From NCBI RefSeq assembly GCF_002556635.1, contig NZ_MWMO01000001.1, positions 434,001 through 498,000 of the forward strand: a stretch of DNA of 64,000 nucleotides. Reading direction: 5' to 3'. The notes below the pieces were generated by a model that did no database searches, was not told where the DNA came from, and worked only from the letters and a program-made list of their open reading frames with translations. Positions 8,408 to 16,499 of the stretch are shown piece by piece. The translations under genes were made by a program, and so were the position numbers. Every line of letters starts with the position of its first letter. Position 1 is the first letter of the stretch. This DNA is from Novosphingobium sp. PC22D (lineage in GTDB: Bacteria > Pseudomonadota > Alphaproteobacteria > Sphingomonadales > Sphingomonadaceae).

Positions 8408-9892
8408 GTGCGCGATCTTCATACCCGCTTCGCCCGAACCTTCGCCGCCTGGCCGGACAAGGTCTTCATCGAGGACGGCGCGCGCCACTGGACCTATGGC
8501 GAGATCGAGGAGCAGTCGGCGCGGCTGGCGACGCGGCTGGCCGAACTCGGCGTCGCGCCGGGCGAGCGCGTGCTGGTGCAGACCGGCAAGTCGGTCGAGA
8601 CGCTGCTGCTCTATTTCGCGGTGGTGCGCCTCGGCGCGGTCTACCTCCCGCTCAACGTCGACTATACCGAGGCCGAGCTTGCCTATTTCGTGAGCGATGC
8701 GACGCCGGTGCTCGCGGTCTGCCGCCCGGAAAGCCTGGATCTCTTCGCCCGGATCGGCGGCGAGGGCGTCGCGATCCGCACGCTCGACCAGCTCTTCGCC
8801 GACCTGCCCGAAGCCGCCGCCGCGCCGGTGCCGCGCGAACCCGACGACATTGCCGCGATCCTCTACACATCGGGCACCACCGGCAAGCCCAAGGGGGCAA
8901 TGCTGACCAATGCCAACCTCGTTTCGAACGGCGAGAGTCTGGTCGACCTGTGGCGCTTCACCGAGGACGACCGGCTGATCCACGCGCTGCCGATCTTTCA
9001 CGTCCACGGCCTGTTCGTGGCGATGCACTGCGTGCTGTTCTCGGGCGCGAGCCTGGTCTTCCTGCCCCGGTTCGATGCCGAGACCGTGCTCGCCCACATG
9101 CCCGAAGCGACCGTCCTGATGGGCGTGCCGACGTTCTATATCCGCCTGCTCGGCGAGCCCGGTCTCACTCGCGAGGCCGCGTCGAACATGCGGCTGTTCG
9201 TTTCGGGCTCGGCGCCGCTCTCGGCCGACATTCACCGCGCCTTCGAGCAGCGCACCGGGCACCGCGTGCTCGAGCGCTACGGCATGACCGAAACCGGCAT
9301 GATTACTTCGAACCCCTACGAGGGGGAGCGGCGCGCGGGCTTCGTCGGTCCGCCGCTTCCGGGCGTGGAGGTGCGCATCGCCGAGTCCGGGACGGGCAAG
9401 GTCCTCCCGCAGGGCGAGGTCGGCATCGTCGAGGTGAGGGGCCCCAACGTCTTCGCCGGATACTGGCGGATGCCCGAGAAGACCGCGAGCGAGTTTCGCT
9501 CCGACGGCTATTTCATCACCGGCGACATGGGCTTCATCGACGTGGACGGCTCGATCCAGCTCGTCGGGCGCGAGAAGGACCTGATCATCTCGGGAGGCCT
9601 CAACGTCTATCCGGCCGAAGTCGAGGCGCTGCTCGACGATCGCGCCGACGTCGCCGAGGCGGCGGTGATCGGCGTGCCGCATCCCGACTTCGGCGAGGCG
9701 GTGGTCGCGGTGGTCCAGCCCGCCGGGGCCTTCGACGCCGAAGCGGTGCGCGCGGACCTGCGCCGCGATCTTGCTGCCTTCAAGGTTCCCAAGACTATCC
9801 TCACGCTCGACGAACTGCCACGCAACACCATGGGCAAGATCCAGAAGAAGCTGCTGCGCGAGCGGTTCGCGGGGCTCTTCTCCGAAGGCTGA
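8408..9892 (+). CDS. matB: Malonyl-CoA synthetase-like acyl-CoA ligase
   Basis: An ANL-superfamily adenylating enzyme of 494 residues, probably converting malonate to malonyl-CoA. The ATP-binding loop YTSGTTGKPKG is at 153-163; the segments ALPIFHVHGLFVA, ATVLMGVPTFYIRLL and RYGMTETGMITSNPY are characteristic of the MatB/ACSF3 group. The GDMGFIDVDG hinge and the terminal catalytic Lys in NTMGKIQKKLL are present. The start is GTG 8408 with GGGAGA nine bases before it. No malonate decarboxylase or transporter is adjacent. Specificity for malonate rather than methylmalonate or another acid is inferred from these motifs. Confidence 0.8.
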   Translation: MRDLHTRFARTFAAWPDKVFIEDGARHWTYGEIEEQSARLATRLAELGVAPGERVLVQTGKSVETLLLYFAVVRLGAVYLPLNVDYTEAELAYFVSDATPVLAVCRPESLDLFARIGGEGVAIRTLDQLFADLPEAAAAPVPREPDDIAAILYTSGTTGKPKGAMLTNANLVSNGESLVDLWRFTEDDRLIHALPIFHVHGLFVAMHCVLFSGASLVFLPRFDAETVLAHMPEATVLMGVPTFYIRLLGEPGLTREAASNMRLFVSGSAPLSADIHRAFEQRTGHRVLERYGMTETGMITSNPYEGERRAGFVGPPLPGVEVRIAESGTGKVLPQGEVGIVEVRGPNVFAGYWRMPEKTASEFRSDGYFITGDMGFIDVDGSIQLVGREKDLIISGGLNVYPAEVEALLDDRADVAEAAVIGVPHPDFGEAVVAVVQPAGAFDAEAVRADLRRDLAAFKVPKTILTLDELPRNTMGKIQKKLLRERFAGLFSEG

Positions 9893-9950
9893 GGGGCCGC
9901 CTGCCGCCTTGCCCATGACCGTCGCGCCATCGGTCACTGGCCCGCGCTCG

Positions 9951-11102
9951 TCAGGGCACGATCACGTGGGGCACGAAGCGCGAGAGGTTGCGGGTGATGC
10001 GCGAGCCGTCCTCGCGCATGCCGAGCCCGGCGGCGCGGTCGCCGATCATCCAGCTTCCGAGCACGGCGTGCATACCGGCGCGCGCGAACAGCGGGGCATA
10101 GGCCTGCGCGACGCGTGGCTCATCGCCGTAGTCGCCCTCGCTTTCCTCGACGGTCTCGCCCCGGCGGCGCAGCACGACGTTCTCGCCCTCGCGCGAGAAC
10201 ACGGGCTTGATCACCGCGTCCGCGAGCCGTTCGGCGCGCGGGTCGTTGGCGAAGTAGGCGGGCAGCAGGTTGGGATGGCCCTCGTGGCGTTCCCATAGCA
10301 GCGGCAGGATCGCCTTGTTCGACAGCACGGATTTCCAAGCGGGCTCGATGAAGACACCGGGTCTGAGGTACTGCGCGAAGGGTTCGCGCAGCATGTCTTC
10401 CCAGGGATAGAGCTTGAAGCAACGGTCGATCGTGCGCTCGTGCGTGTCGACGAAGCGGCCTTGCGCATCGACGCCGATCGCCTGGATGTCGAGCATGTCG
10501 ACTTCGTGCCCGGCCTGCACGGCGCAGTCCATCAGGTAGGTGCAGGTGCCCCGGTCCTCGTCGTTCGCCATCCAGCACGAGAAGTGCAGGATGCGGTCGG
10601 GCGGGAAGGTGGCGAAGGCCTCGACGAGACTTTCCTGAAGCATGTTGAACTGGTCGCATCCCTCCGGCAGCGCGCCGAGCTCGGTCTGGTCGACCATCCA
10701 GTTGTACTGGAAGAACGCCGCCTCGAAGATCGAGGTGGGCGTATCGGCGTTGTATTCGAGCAGCTTGGCATGGCCGAGGCCGTCGTAGGCGAGGTCGAAG
10801 CGGCCGTAGAGATGGCGGTCGCCCGCGTGCCAGGAATCGCGGATCAACGCGTGGCGCGCCTCGGGGATCGCCATGCGCGAGAGCAGGGCGGGGCTCTCGG
10901 CGACTTCGGCGACGAGGTCCATGCACAGCTCGTGAAGCGCTTCGGATGGCGCCTCGATCTCATCCTCGATCTCCGCGAGCGAGAAGGTGTAGGCGGCATC
11001 GTCGACCCAATAGGGTTCGCCGTACATCTCGTGGAAGCCGAAGCCGACCGCGCGGGCCTTCTCGCGCCAGTCGGGACGCTCGGGCAGGGTTATGCGGTCC
11101 AT
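9951..11102 (-). CDS. Glutathionylspermidine synthase-like ATP-grasp ligase (YjfC/YgiC type)
   Basis: A 383-residue protein matching the synthetase domain of glutathionylspermidine synthase without the amidase domain, like E. coli YjfC and YgiC. Visible family segments include AKLLEYNADTPTSIFEAA near residue 115, FKLYPWEDMLREPF near 230, EPAWKSVLSNKAILPLLW and the ADAVIKPVFSREGENV nucleotide-binding region near 300. Such enzymes form an amide bond between a carboxylate and an amine; the substrate of this group is not established. It ends the five-gene operon of channel, DUF2491, DUF350, DUF1190 and ligase, 21 nt after the DUF1190 gene. Confidence 0.85.
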   Translation of the reverse strand: MDRITLPERPDWREKARAVGFGFHEMYGEPYWVDDAAYTFSLAEIEDEIEAPSEALHELCMDLVAEVAESPALLSRMAIPEARHALIRDSWHAGDRHLYGRFDLAYDGLGHAKLLEYNADTPTSIFEAAFFQYNWMVDQTELGALPEGCDQFNMLQESLVEAFATFPPDRILHFSCWMANDEDRGTCTYLMDCAVQAGHEVDMLDIQAIGVDAQGRFVDTHERTIDRCFKLYPWEDMLREPFAQYLRPGVFIEPAWKSVLSNKAILPLLWERHEGHPNLLPAYFANDPRAERLADAVIKPVFSREGENVVLRRRGETVEESEGDYGDEPRVAQAYAPLFARAGMHAVLGSWMIGDRAAGLGMREDGSRITRNLSRFVPHVIVP

Positions 11103-11123
11103 GCGGGCCGGTGCTCCGCGCGC

Positions 11124-11732
11124 TCAGCCGCCGAAGCTGAAGCCGCCGCTGCGACCGCCGCCGCTGCGGCTCATGCCCATGCCGCCGAAGCCCCTCGACG
11201 CGACCGCCTTGGTGTTGACGTTGACCGGCGTTGTTCTGGCGACGCCCGTCGACCCCCGGTCGACGGTGACCGTGCCGCCAGAGCGGTTGCGGTAGATCGG
11301 CGTCCCGGAATAGCCGCCGCCGTAGTAGTTGACGTAGCCGTTGTTCCAGTAGTCGCGCTGCATCAGCCGTCCGACCATGAACCCGGCGAGCAGCGGCATG
11401 AACACGTTGCCGCCGGTGCTGGCGTTATAGGTCGGAGTGCAGTTGTTCGCGCCCCATTCCTGCTGGCAGGCGGCCAGCGTGTCGAACTTGGGCGCGTTCT
11501 CGCGCTGCGCGTCCATCGCAGCGGTGTAGGACTGCGAGCACAGATCCTCGGGGAAGCCTGCCTTGGTGCATTCGGCCACCGAGGTGAAGCGCGCGTCGCT
11601 GAATTCCGGTTCGCTGCTGGAACAGCCCGACAGCGAGACGCTCGCCGCCGCGATGCCGCCGAGCACCAGCTTCTGGCGCTTGCCGGAGGTGAAGCGGCGC
11701 GCCTTGCGCTCGCCTTGATTCGCGTTGCTCAT
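11124..11732 (-). CDS. DUF1190 lipoprotein (YjfM/YgiB type)
   Basis: A 202-residue predicted lipoprotein. After a basic N-region of about 20 residues there is a short hydrophobic stretch ending in the lipobox LSGC, at about residues 34-37. The middle contains four cysteines (AECTKAG, EDLCSQS, AACQQEW, NNCTPTY) that could form two disulfides. The C-terminus is glycine/serine-rich and low-complexity. E. coli homologues always sit next to the YjfC/YgiC ligase, as here, 21 nt upstream of it. The function is unknown; it probably works at the envelope with the ligase. Confidence 0.8.
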   Translation of the reverse strand: MSNANQGERKARRFTSGKRQKLVLGGIAAASVSLSGCSSSEPEFSDARFTSVAECTKAGFPEDLCSQSYTAAMDAQRENAPKFDTLAACQQEWGANNCTPTYNASTGGNVFMPLLAGFMVGRLMQRDYWNNGYVNYYGGGYSGTPIYRNRSGGTVTVDRGSTGVARTTPVNVNTKAVASRGFGGMGMSRSGGGRSGGFSFGG

Positions 11733-11745
11733 GCGAGTCTCCCGC

Positions 11746-12147
11746 TCAATAGGTCATGCAGGCGGCATTGAGCATGCCTGTGACGAGCGCGACGCCGCCC
11801 GCCCAGACGCCGGCCGCCATCTCGCCGCTCTCGATCCGCTTCGACAGGCCCTTCTGCACCATCGCGGCGACGCCGAAGGCGATCAACTGCAGCACCGCGC
11901 CGATCACCGCCCAGATCACGAAGTCGACGATCGCCACCGAGTTGGCCGCCGCCGAGGCGAGCGGCAGGCTGAAGCCGACGAGCGCGCCGACATAGGCGGT
12001 CGTCGCGGCGACGTTGCCCTCGGCGATCAGGCGGAATTCCTTTTGTGGCGTCACCAGCGAATAGATCAGCGCGAAGGCCACGAGGATAACCACGCCGCTG
12101 CCGAAATAGGCCAGGAATGCCGGCAGTCCGGCCACGTATCCGTTCAT
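11746..12147 (-). CDS. DUF350 membrane protein (YjfL type)
   Basis: A 133-residue integral membrane protein with four hydrophobic segments, at about residues 10-30, 47-65, 72-92 and 108-130, the normal architecture of DUF350/YjfL. The family is found with PspA-like and ATP-grasp genes in many Proteobacteria, and its biochemical role is unknown. The gene lies 22 nt after the DUF2491 gene and 13 nt before the DUF1190 gene, so it belongs to the same transcription unit. Confidence 0.82.
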   Translation of the reverse strand: MNGYVAGLPAFLAYFGSGVVILVAFALIYSLVTPQKEFRLIAEGNVAATTAYVGALVGFSLPLASAAANSVAIVDFVIWAVIGAVLQLIAFGVAAMVQKGLSKRIESGEMAAGVWAGGVALVTGMLNAACMTY

Positions 12148-12169
12148 CGCTTCACCCCTCCTTGGTGTC

Positions 12170-12829
12170 TCAGACGCGTTGCACGTCGGCCGCGCCGAGG
12201 CCGTATCCTATCAGGAATTCGATCGAGGCGCCTTCGCGGCGTGCGGCGTGGGCCAGGTCCTGCTCGATGTTGAGCAGCAGCATCTCCTCGACAGAGCCGA
12301 TGCGGCGCGCATAGAGCATGCACTTCTGCTGGATCTCGCGGCTGCTCTCGCCGTCGGAGACCGTCTCGACGAACTCGACGAGGTCGGCATGGTCGTCGCC
12401 CGCGCCCCAGTAGCGCGAATAGAGCAAACCGTCGGCGTCGTATTCGGGCGCGCCGACCAGGCCGCGGTGGCCGATCCAGCGCTCCCACTCCGAACGGCTG
12501 GCGGGGACCACCGAGTCCCACGGCCGATAGATGCTGACGTCCTGGATCGCTTCGAAGCCGCCGCCCGGCGGGGCGATCACCTGAACGATGCGGTCCTCGT
12601 CGTCGTAGTAGCGGGTGAGCTGCGAATTGCCGTCAAGCCGCGCGGTGCCGACCGCGACGACGACGAAGTTGCCGCCCTCGGGCGCGCCCATCGCCGGATC
12701 GCCCGCCGCGAGCGCGGCTTCGAGCCCGAGCGTGTCGATCACCAGCGCGCCGCCGATCGCGCAGCCGAGCGGGCCCAGCTCCTCGGGCAGGGCGTCCTGT
12801 TTCCTGCCGCCGAACCATGAACGGATCAT
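12170..12829 (-). CDS. DUF2491 family protein (YjfK type)
   Basis: A 219-residue soluble protein matching YjfK/DUF2491, an uncharacterised family. Recognisable segments are LGPLGCAIGGALVIDTLGLE near residues 20-40, LTRYYDDEDRIVQVI, and the C-terminal block beginning QQKCMLYARRIG. ATG 12829 overlaps the stop of the upstream channel gene in an ATGA, which fixes the start and implies translational coupling. DUF2491 proteins co-occur with PspA-like YjfJ and DUF350 proteins, suggesting a shared membrane-associated complex. That role is inferred from gene order only. Confidence 0.8.
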   Translation of the reverse strand: MIRSWFGGRKQDALPEELGPLGCAIGGALVIDTLGLEAALAAGDPAMGAPEGGNFVVVAVGTARLDGNSQLTRYYDDEDRIVQVIAPPGGGFEAIQDVSIYRPWDSVVPASRSEWERWIGHRGLVGAPEYDADGLLYSRYWGAGDDHADLVEFVETVSDGESSREIQQKCMLYARRIGSVEEMLLLNIEQDLAHAARREGASIEFLIGYGLGAADVQRV

Positions 12830-13881
12830 GCCGGTTCTCCCGCCAGCCGCGCCCATGCGATGGAATCGGGGCCGCAGCGCGCGTCGGCGATGTAGAAGAT
12901 CGTGTCGCCGCCGGTGATTTGCTCGTCCGGCGCGCAGTTGAGGTCGGCCCCGTCGGCGCGCGCGATGCCGACCAGTGTCAGGTCGTGATATTGCTTGAGC
13001 GCGCAGAACAGCGCGAAATAGCGCATCGCGGCGGTGCCCTGGGGAACCTTCATCGAATAGGCGGTGTCGGGATTGCGGCTCGAGAACATCAGGTTGGCGA
13101 GGCGCGAGGACCCGGGATCGCGCGCCGCGCGCACCAGCATGTCCGATGCGATCGAGGTGATCACCTCGATCTCGGGAAACTGCCGCCGGATCAGGTCAGC
13201 CGCGCTGTCGTTCTGGAAGTAGGCGACGATGTGCGCCTGCGGCGCGGCGCCGCGCACCGCGAGCGTGGCCGCCAGTGTCTCGTCGTCATGATCGCCGCGC
13301 ACGATCACCGAGGCGGCCCGCGCCGCCCCGGCGCGCGCGTAGCCGTCGAGGTAGGACAATTCCTCGGCCTGAACGAAATCGATGACATCGGGCATCGGGT
13401 TCTCGGCGAGCCCGCTCGCGACCAGCACGATGCGCTCGCCGCGATTGTGCTCGATACCCAGCTCCTCGATCATGCCGCGAGTGCGCGCGCCCTGCCAGCC
13501 GACGACGAGCGTGTGCCCCTGCCGTTCCGAAAAGTCGCCCATGCCCTGCAACCGCTTCCTCCAGTATCCGCCGATGTCGGAGATTGCCTTTCCGAGCACC
13601 GAGGTAAAGAGCGCGATCGAGCCGGGCAAGACCCAGACGATGTCCGCCAGCCTGCCCATCTGTCCGCCCGGCGACAAGTCGCCGTAGCCGACCGTCGTCG
13701 CGGTGGTCATATAGTAATAGGCAAAGGTCACCGCGTCTCGGGTGAGGTCGCTCTCGCCCGCCAGGTCGAGCAGCAGCCAGCTCACCAGTGCATGGCCGAC
13801 GAAGCCTATCGTCAGCACACTCCAAGAGAGCGTCGCGATCGCGGTGTAGACGCGTTGCCAGATGCCGCGAAAGATCGGCAC
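12826..13881 (-). CDS. Potassium-channel-like membrane protein with TrkA-type NAD-binding domain
   Basis: A 351-residue two-helix ion-channel protein. Hydrophobic segments at about residues 12-34 and 70-95 flank a pore loop with the selectivity filter TTVGYGDLSPGG near residue 61. The rest forms a Rossmann-like regulator-of-K-conductance domain starting HTLVVGWQGARTRGMIEEL, followed by a second C-terminal lobe. The start is GTG 13881, 115 nt from the divergent DUF2170 gene; ATG codons further in would remove the first helix. It is the first gene of the operon leading to the ATP-grasp ligase and overlaps the next gene by 4 nt. Ion selectivity and gating are inferred from the filter. Confidence 0.85.
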   Translation of the reverse strand: MPIFRGIWQRVYTAIATLSWSVLTIGFVGHALVSWLLLDLAGESDLTRDAVTFAYYYMTTATTVGYGDLSPGGQMGRLADIVWVLPGSIALFTSVLGKAISDIGGYWRKRLQGMGDFSERQGHTLVVGWQGARTRGMIEELGIEHNRGERIVLVASGLAENPMPDVIDFVQAEELSYLDGYARAGAARAASVIVRGDHDDETLAATLAVRGAAPQAHIVAYFQNDSAADLIRRQFPEIEVITSIASDMLVRAARDPGSSRLANLMFSSRNPDTAYSMKVPQGTAAMRYFALFCALKQYHDLTLVGIARADGADLNCAPDEQITGGDTIFYIADARCGPDSIAWARLAGEPA

Positions 13882-13995
13882 GTAACCCTTTGCCCCCTTG
13901 CCTGCCCGTGACGGGCGGCTAAAACCACGGGCGGTTATACAAGGCCCGGCATGGGCAGCAAGGGCAGCGGTGAAGGCCGCGGGAGACAAGCGACA
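13882..13995. promoter_or_regulatory. Divergent promoter region with palindromic operator candidate
   Basis: The 114-bp gap separates the two arms of the YjfI-J/K-L-M-C cluster. It holds an odd palindrome GCCCGT-G-ACGGGC at 13904-13916, a direct repeat ACGGGCGG at 13911-13918 and 13927-13934, and a -10-like TTATAC at 13935-13940 for the rightward genes. Shared control of both arms by one regulator is plausible but unproven. Confidence 0.45.
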
Positions 13996-14466
13996 ATGAC
14001 CGAGGAATGGCCCGTCCCCACGGGCGGCTGGGGGCTCGCGGAGCTGACCGAACTCTTCGCCTCCGATCCCGAGGAACTGGGCGACGTCGATGTCGCCATC
14101 GAGGGTGACGTTCTGCGAATCACGCTCAAGGAGCGCGGCGATCTCGATGTGCTGATGGTCGCGACCGGCGAGCAGATCCTGTGCGGCGTGAATATCGTCG
14201 CGGCCTCCGAGATTCCCAATCGCGAGGCGTTCGAACGTACGCTGCTCGCGGTGCACAAGCTGATCCCGCTCTCGACCTTCGGCATCACCACCGTCGGCAG
14301 CGAGGAATGGTACGAGCTGTTCGGCTCGCTCTCGTCGCTGTCGGAGGCGCATGTGCTGATCGAGGAAGTCGCCGTGCTCGCGGCGAACGCGGTCGATGCG
14401 GCCGAATGGGTCGGCGAGTGGATCGCTGCGGGCGGCGATGCCGCGAAGATGGGAGAAGCGGCATGA
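13996..14466 (+). CDS. DUF2170 family protein (YjfI type)
   Basis: A 156-residue acidic soluble protein of the DUF2170/YjfI family, function unknown. Family-like blocks include VDVAIEGDVLRITLKERGDL near residues 30-50 and ANREAFERT-like helices followed by VHKLIPLSTFGI. ATG 13996 has GGAGA nine bases upstream, so the 15 extra upstream codons are ignored. Its stop overlaps the start of the PspA-like gene (ATGA at 14463-14466), so the two are translated as a coupled pair, exactly as yjfI-yjfJ in E. coli. Confidence 0.78.
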   Translation: MTEEWPVPTGGWGLAELTELFASDPEELGDVDVAIEGDVLRITLKERGDLDVLMVATGEQILCGVNIVAASEIPNREAFERTLLAVHKLIPLSTFGITTVGSEEWYELFGSLSSLSEAHVLIEEVAVLAANAVDAAEWVGEWIAAGGDAAKMGEAA

Positions 14467-15242
14467 GCGTGTGGGGCAAGCTGTTCACCGCCGTGCGCGG
14501 CGGCGCGAATGAGGCGGGCGAGGCGATCGTCGACAGCCAGGCGATGCGCATCCTCGATCAGGAACTGCGCGATGCCGAAAACGCGCTGCGCAAGGCGCGC
14601 GGCGACCTTGCGGGGATGATGGCCACCGCCAAGCGGATCGAAAAGCGCGTCGAAGCGACCAAGGCCAAGGAAGCGCGCGACATCGAGAACGCGCGCGGGG
14701 CGATGGACGCGGGCCGCGAGGACCTGGCGCGAGCCGTGGCCGAGCGGGTCGCGACGAGCCGCGCCGAACTGCAGCGCGACGAGGCCGATCTCGCGCAGAT
14801 GCAGCAGAAGCAGGCGATCATGCTGCGCACGGTGAAGGAGACCGAGCAGCGCATCGCCGCGATGAAGCGCGAGGTCGAGAGCGTGAAGGCGACCGAATCG
14901 CTGCAGAAGGCGCAGAAGTCGATCGCGTCCAGCCACGCGGGGGTCAACTCGCGGCTCGGCAGCGCGATGGGCTCGCTTGACCGGATCAAGGATCGCCAGG
15001 AGCAGATGGCCGCGCGGCTCGAGGCGGGCGAGGAAATGGCGGCGATGGAATCGGGCGCCGATCTCGACCGCCAGCTTCTCGAGGCGGGCATCGGCGGCCG
15101 CACCAGCAGCGCCGATTCGATCCTCGCCGAGATCGCCGGTCCCTCGAAGTCAAGCGCCGCGCTGCCCTCGCCGGGCAAGAGCCCGGCCGACGACATCCTC
15201 GCCGAACTGAGCAGCTCGAAGACGGCGCTGCCGAAGGAATAG
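14463..15242 (+). CDS. PspA/IM30 (ESCRT-III-like) family protein, YjfJ type
   Basis: A 259-residue coiled-coil protein of the PspA/Vipp1/IM30 family, relatives of eukaryotic ESCRT-III that polymerise on membranes. The N-terminus MSVWGKLFTAVRGGANEAGE is the amphipathic helix 0-1 region. Residues about 25-190 form nearly uninterrupted long helices rich in Ala, Glu, Lys and Arg. The C-terminal 60 residues are Ser/Pro-rich and contain two similar DSILAEI / DDILAEL motifs. Unlike classical pspA, no pspF, pspB or pspC is nearby. It is coupled to the DUF2170 gene and divergent from the channel-to-ligase operon. Confidence 0.87.
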   Translation: MSVWGKLFTAVRGGANEAGEAIVDSQAMRILDQELRDAENALRKARGDLAGMMATAKRIEKRVEATKAKEARDIENARGAMDAGREDLARAVAERVATSRAELQRDEADLAQMQQKQAIMLRTVKETEQRIAAMKREVESVKATESLQKAQKSIASSHAGVNSRLGSAMGSLDRIKDRQEQMAARLEAGEEMAAMESGADLDRQLLEAGIGGRTSSADSILAEIAGPSKSSAALPSPGKSPADDILAELSSSKTALPKE

Positions 15243-15373
15243 GCGGGAGACCGGCTTCGCCTCCGGCGCGGGGCGGCAGCCGATGGTGCCTGCCGGTCCG
15301 GGAACGACGGGGCTCGCGGAGCGCTGGCGCTCAGCCTTGCGGTTTCATGCTTCCGCCGGCGTCTGTACCGGGT

Positions 15374-16379
15374 TCACAGCACGCCGATGTCGTGCAGCCA
15401 TTGCTCGACTTGTCTGGGCCATTGCGTCGTGACCGGATCGCCTGTCGGACGCATGCCGAAGGCATGCCCACCCTTCGCATAGACACGCATGTCGACCGGC
15501 ACGCCCGCATCGTTCAGGGCCAGCGCATAGGCGAGCGGGTGCCGGATATCGTCGACTCCGTCACATCGCGTGAATGATGAGAGTGCGCGGTGCCTTCGGG
15601 CTGATCTTCGCCCACGGAGCGAGCACCAGGTTGTTCCTCTCCGCGTCCGGGTCCAGGAGGCGGGCCGTGTAGACGATCACCGCGAAGTCGGGCCGCGTGG
15701 ACTCGCGGTCGGCGGCGTCGGCAAGCGGATAGGTCCGCTCCTCCGTGTTGCTCATGTTCGCCACGAGATACCCCCCGGCGGAAAACCCGATCACGCCGAT
15801 CTTGTGCGGATCGATGCCGTAGGTCGAAGCGCGGTGCCTCAGCAACCCCATCGCCCGCTGTGCATCCTCCAACGCAAGAAGCACTTCCGGTCGCCGGCTG
15901 TGCCCGTTCTGCTTTGGCCAGGCTTGCGGTGCGCGATACTTGAGGACAGCGCAGGTCATGCCCTGCCGGACCACCCAATCGCAGATTTCGGTGCCTTCCA
16001 GATCCATGGCCACGACGGTGAAGCCACCGCCTGGCAGGACCAGCATGGCAGCGCCCGTGTTTCGTCCCCCGGGCCGATAGATCGTCATCGTCGGGCGGGT
16101 GACATAGCCGGCCCAGTGCCACTGCCTTCCTCCGACGGTCTGCGAGCCGTTGCCGGTCGCCTCCGGTCGATCACCGGTGTCGGGTTTCGCGAGCGCGACG
16201 TTCGCGGGCCAGAGCGGCACTTGCGTCCCGTCGGCGGCAGGTTGCCACACGCCTTCGCGTTCCACTTTCGGAACCTCGATCCTGGCATCCGAACTGTCAG
16301 TCTTGCTCGCCTGACCACAGGCCGACCCGGCAATGCCGACCGTCAAGACCAGAGACACGATGAACCGGAAGCGCGACAA
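15374..16379 (-). pseudogene. Exported alpha/beta-hydrolase (acetyl-xylan-esterase-like), frameshifted
   Basis: Reading from ATG 16379 gives 272 codons: a signal peptide of about 22 residues ending near GSACGQ, an oxyanion-loop segment VLPGGGFT, and the nucleophile elbow GFSAGGY. The frame stops at 15561 just after TLIIHAM, where the family continues with its catalytic Asp. In another frame, bases 15374-15566 encode the expected remainder (DGVDDIRHPLAYALALND, then GGHAFGMRPTGD with the catalytic His, then the terminal WL helix). A small deletion near 15561-15567 therefore separates Asp and His from the nucleophile. It is either a recent pseudogene or a sequence error. The substrate is probably an ester on a polysaccharide. 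Confidence 0.75.
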
Positions 16380-16499
16380 GCCGGAATTCCTCTTGTTTGG
16401 CAGTGCCGACCTGGCAGGGATGGTGCTTGAACCTCGGTATATGGCGTGGTGACGGAAGTCGTGCGATCGGGCTTGACCCGGGGAGACAGGTCCTCCCTT

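Noticed and set aside
8249..9937. A 562-codon minus-strand frame opposite the acyl-CoA ligase
   Set aside because: All ANL motifs are on the plus strand. The minus frame has no start signal or domain.
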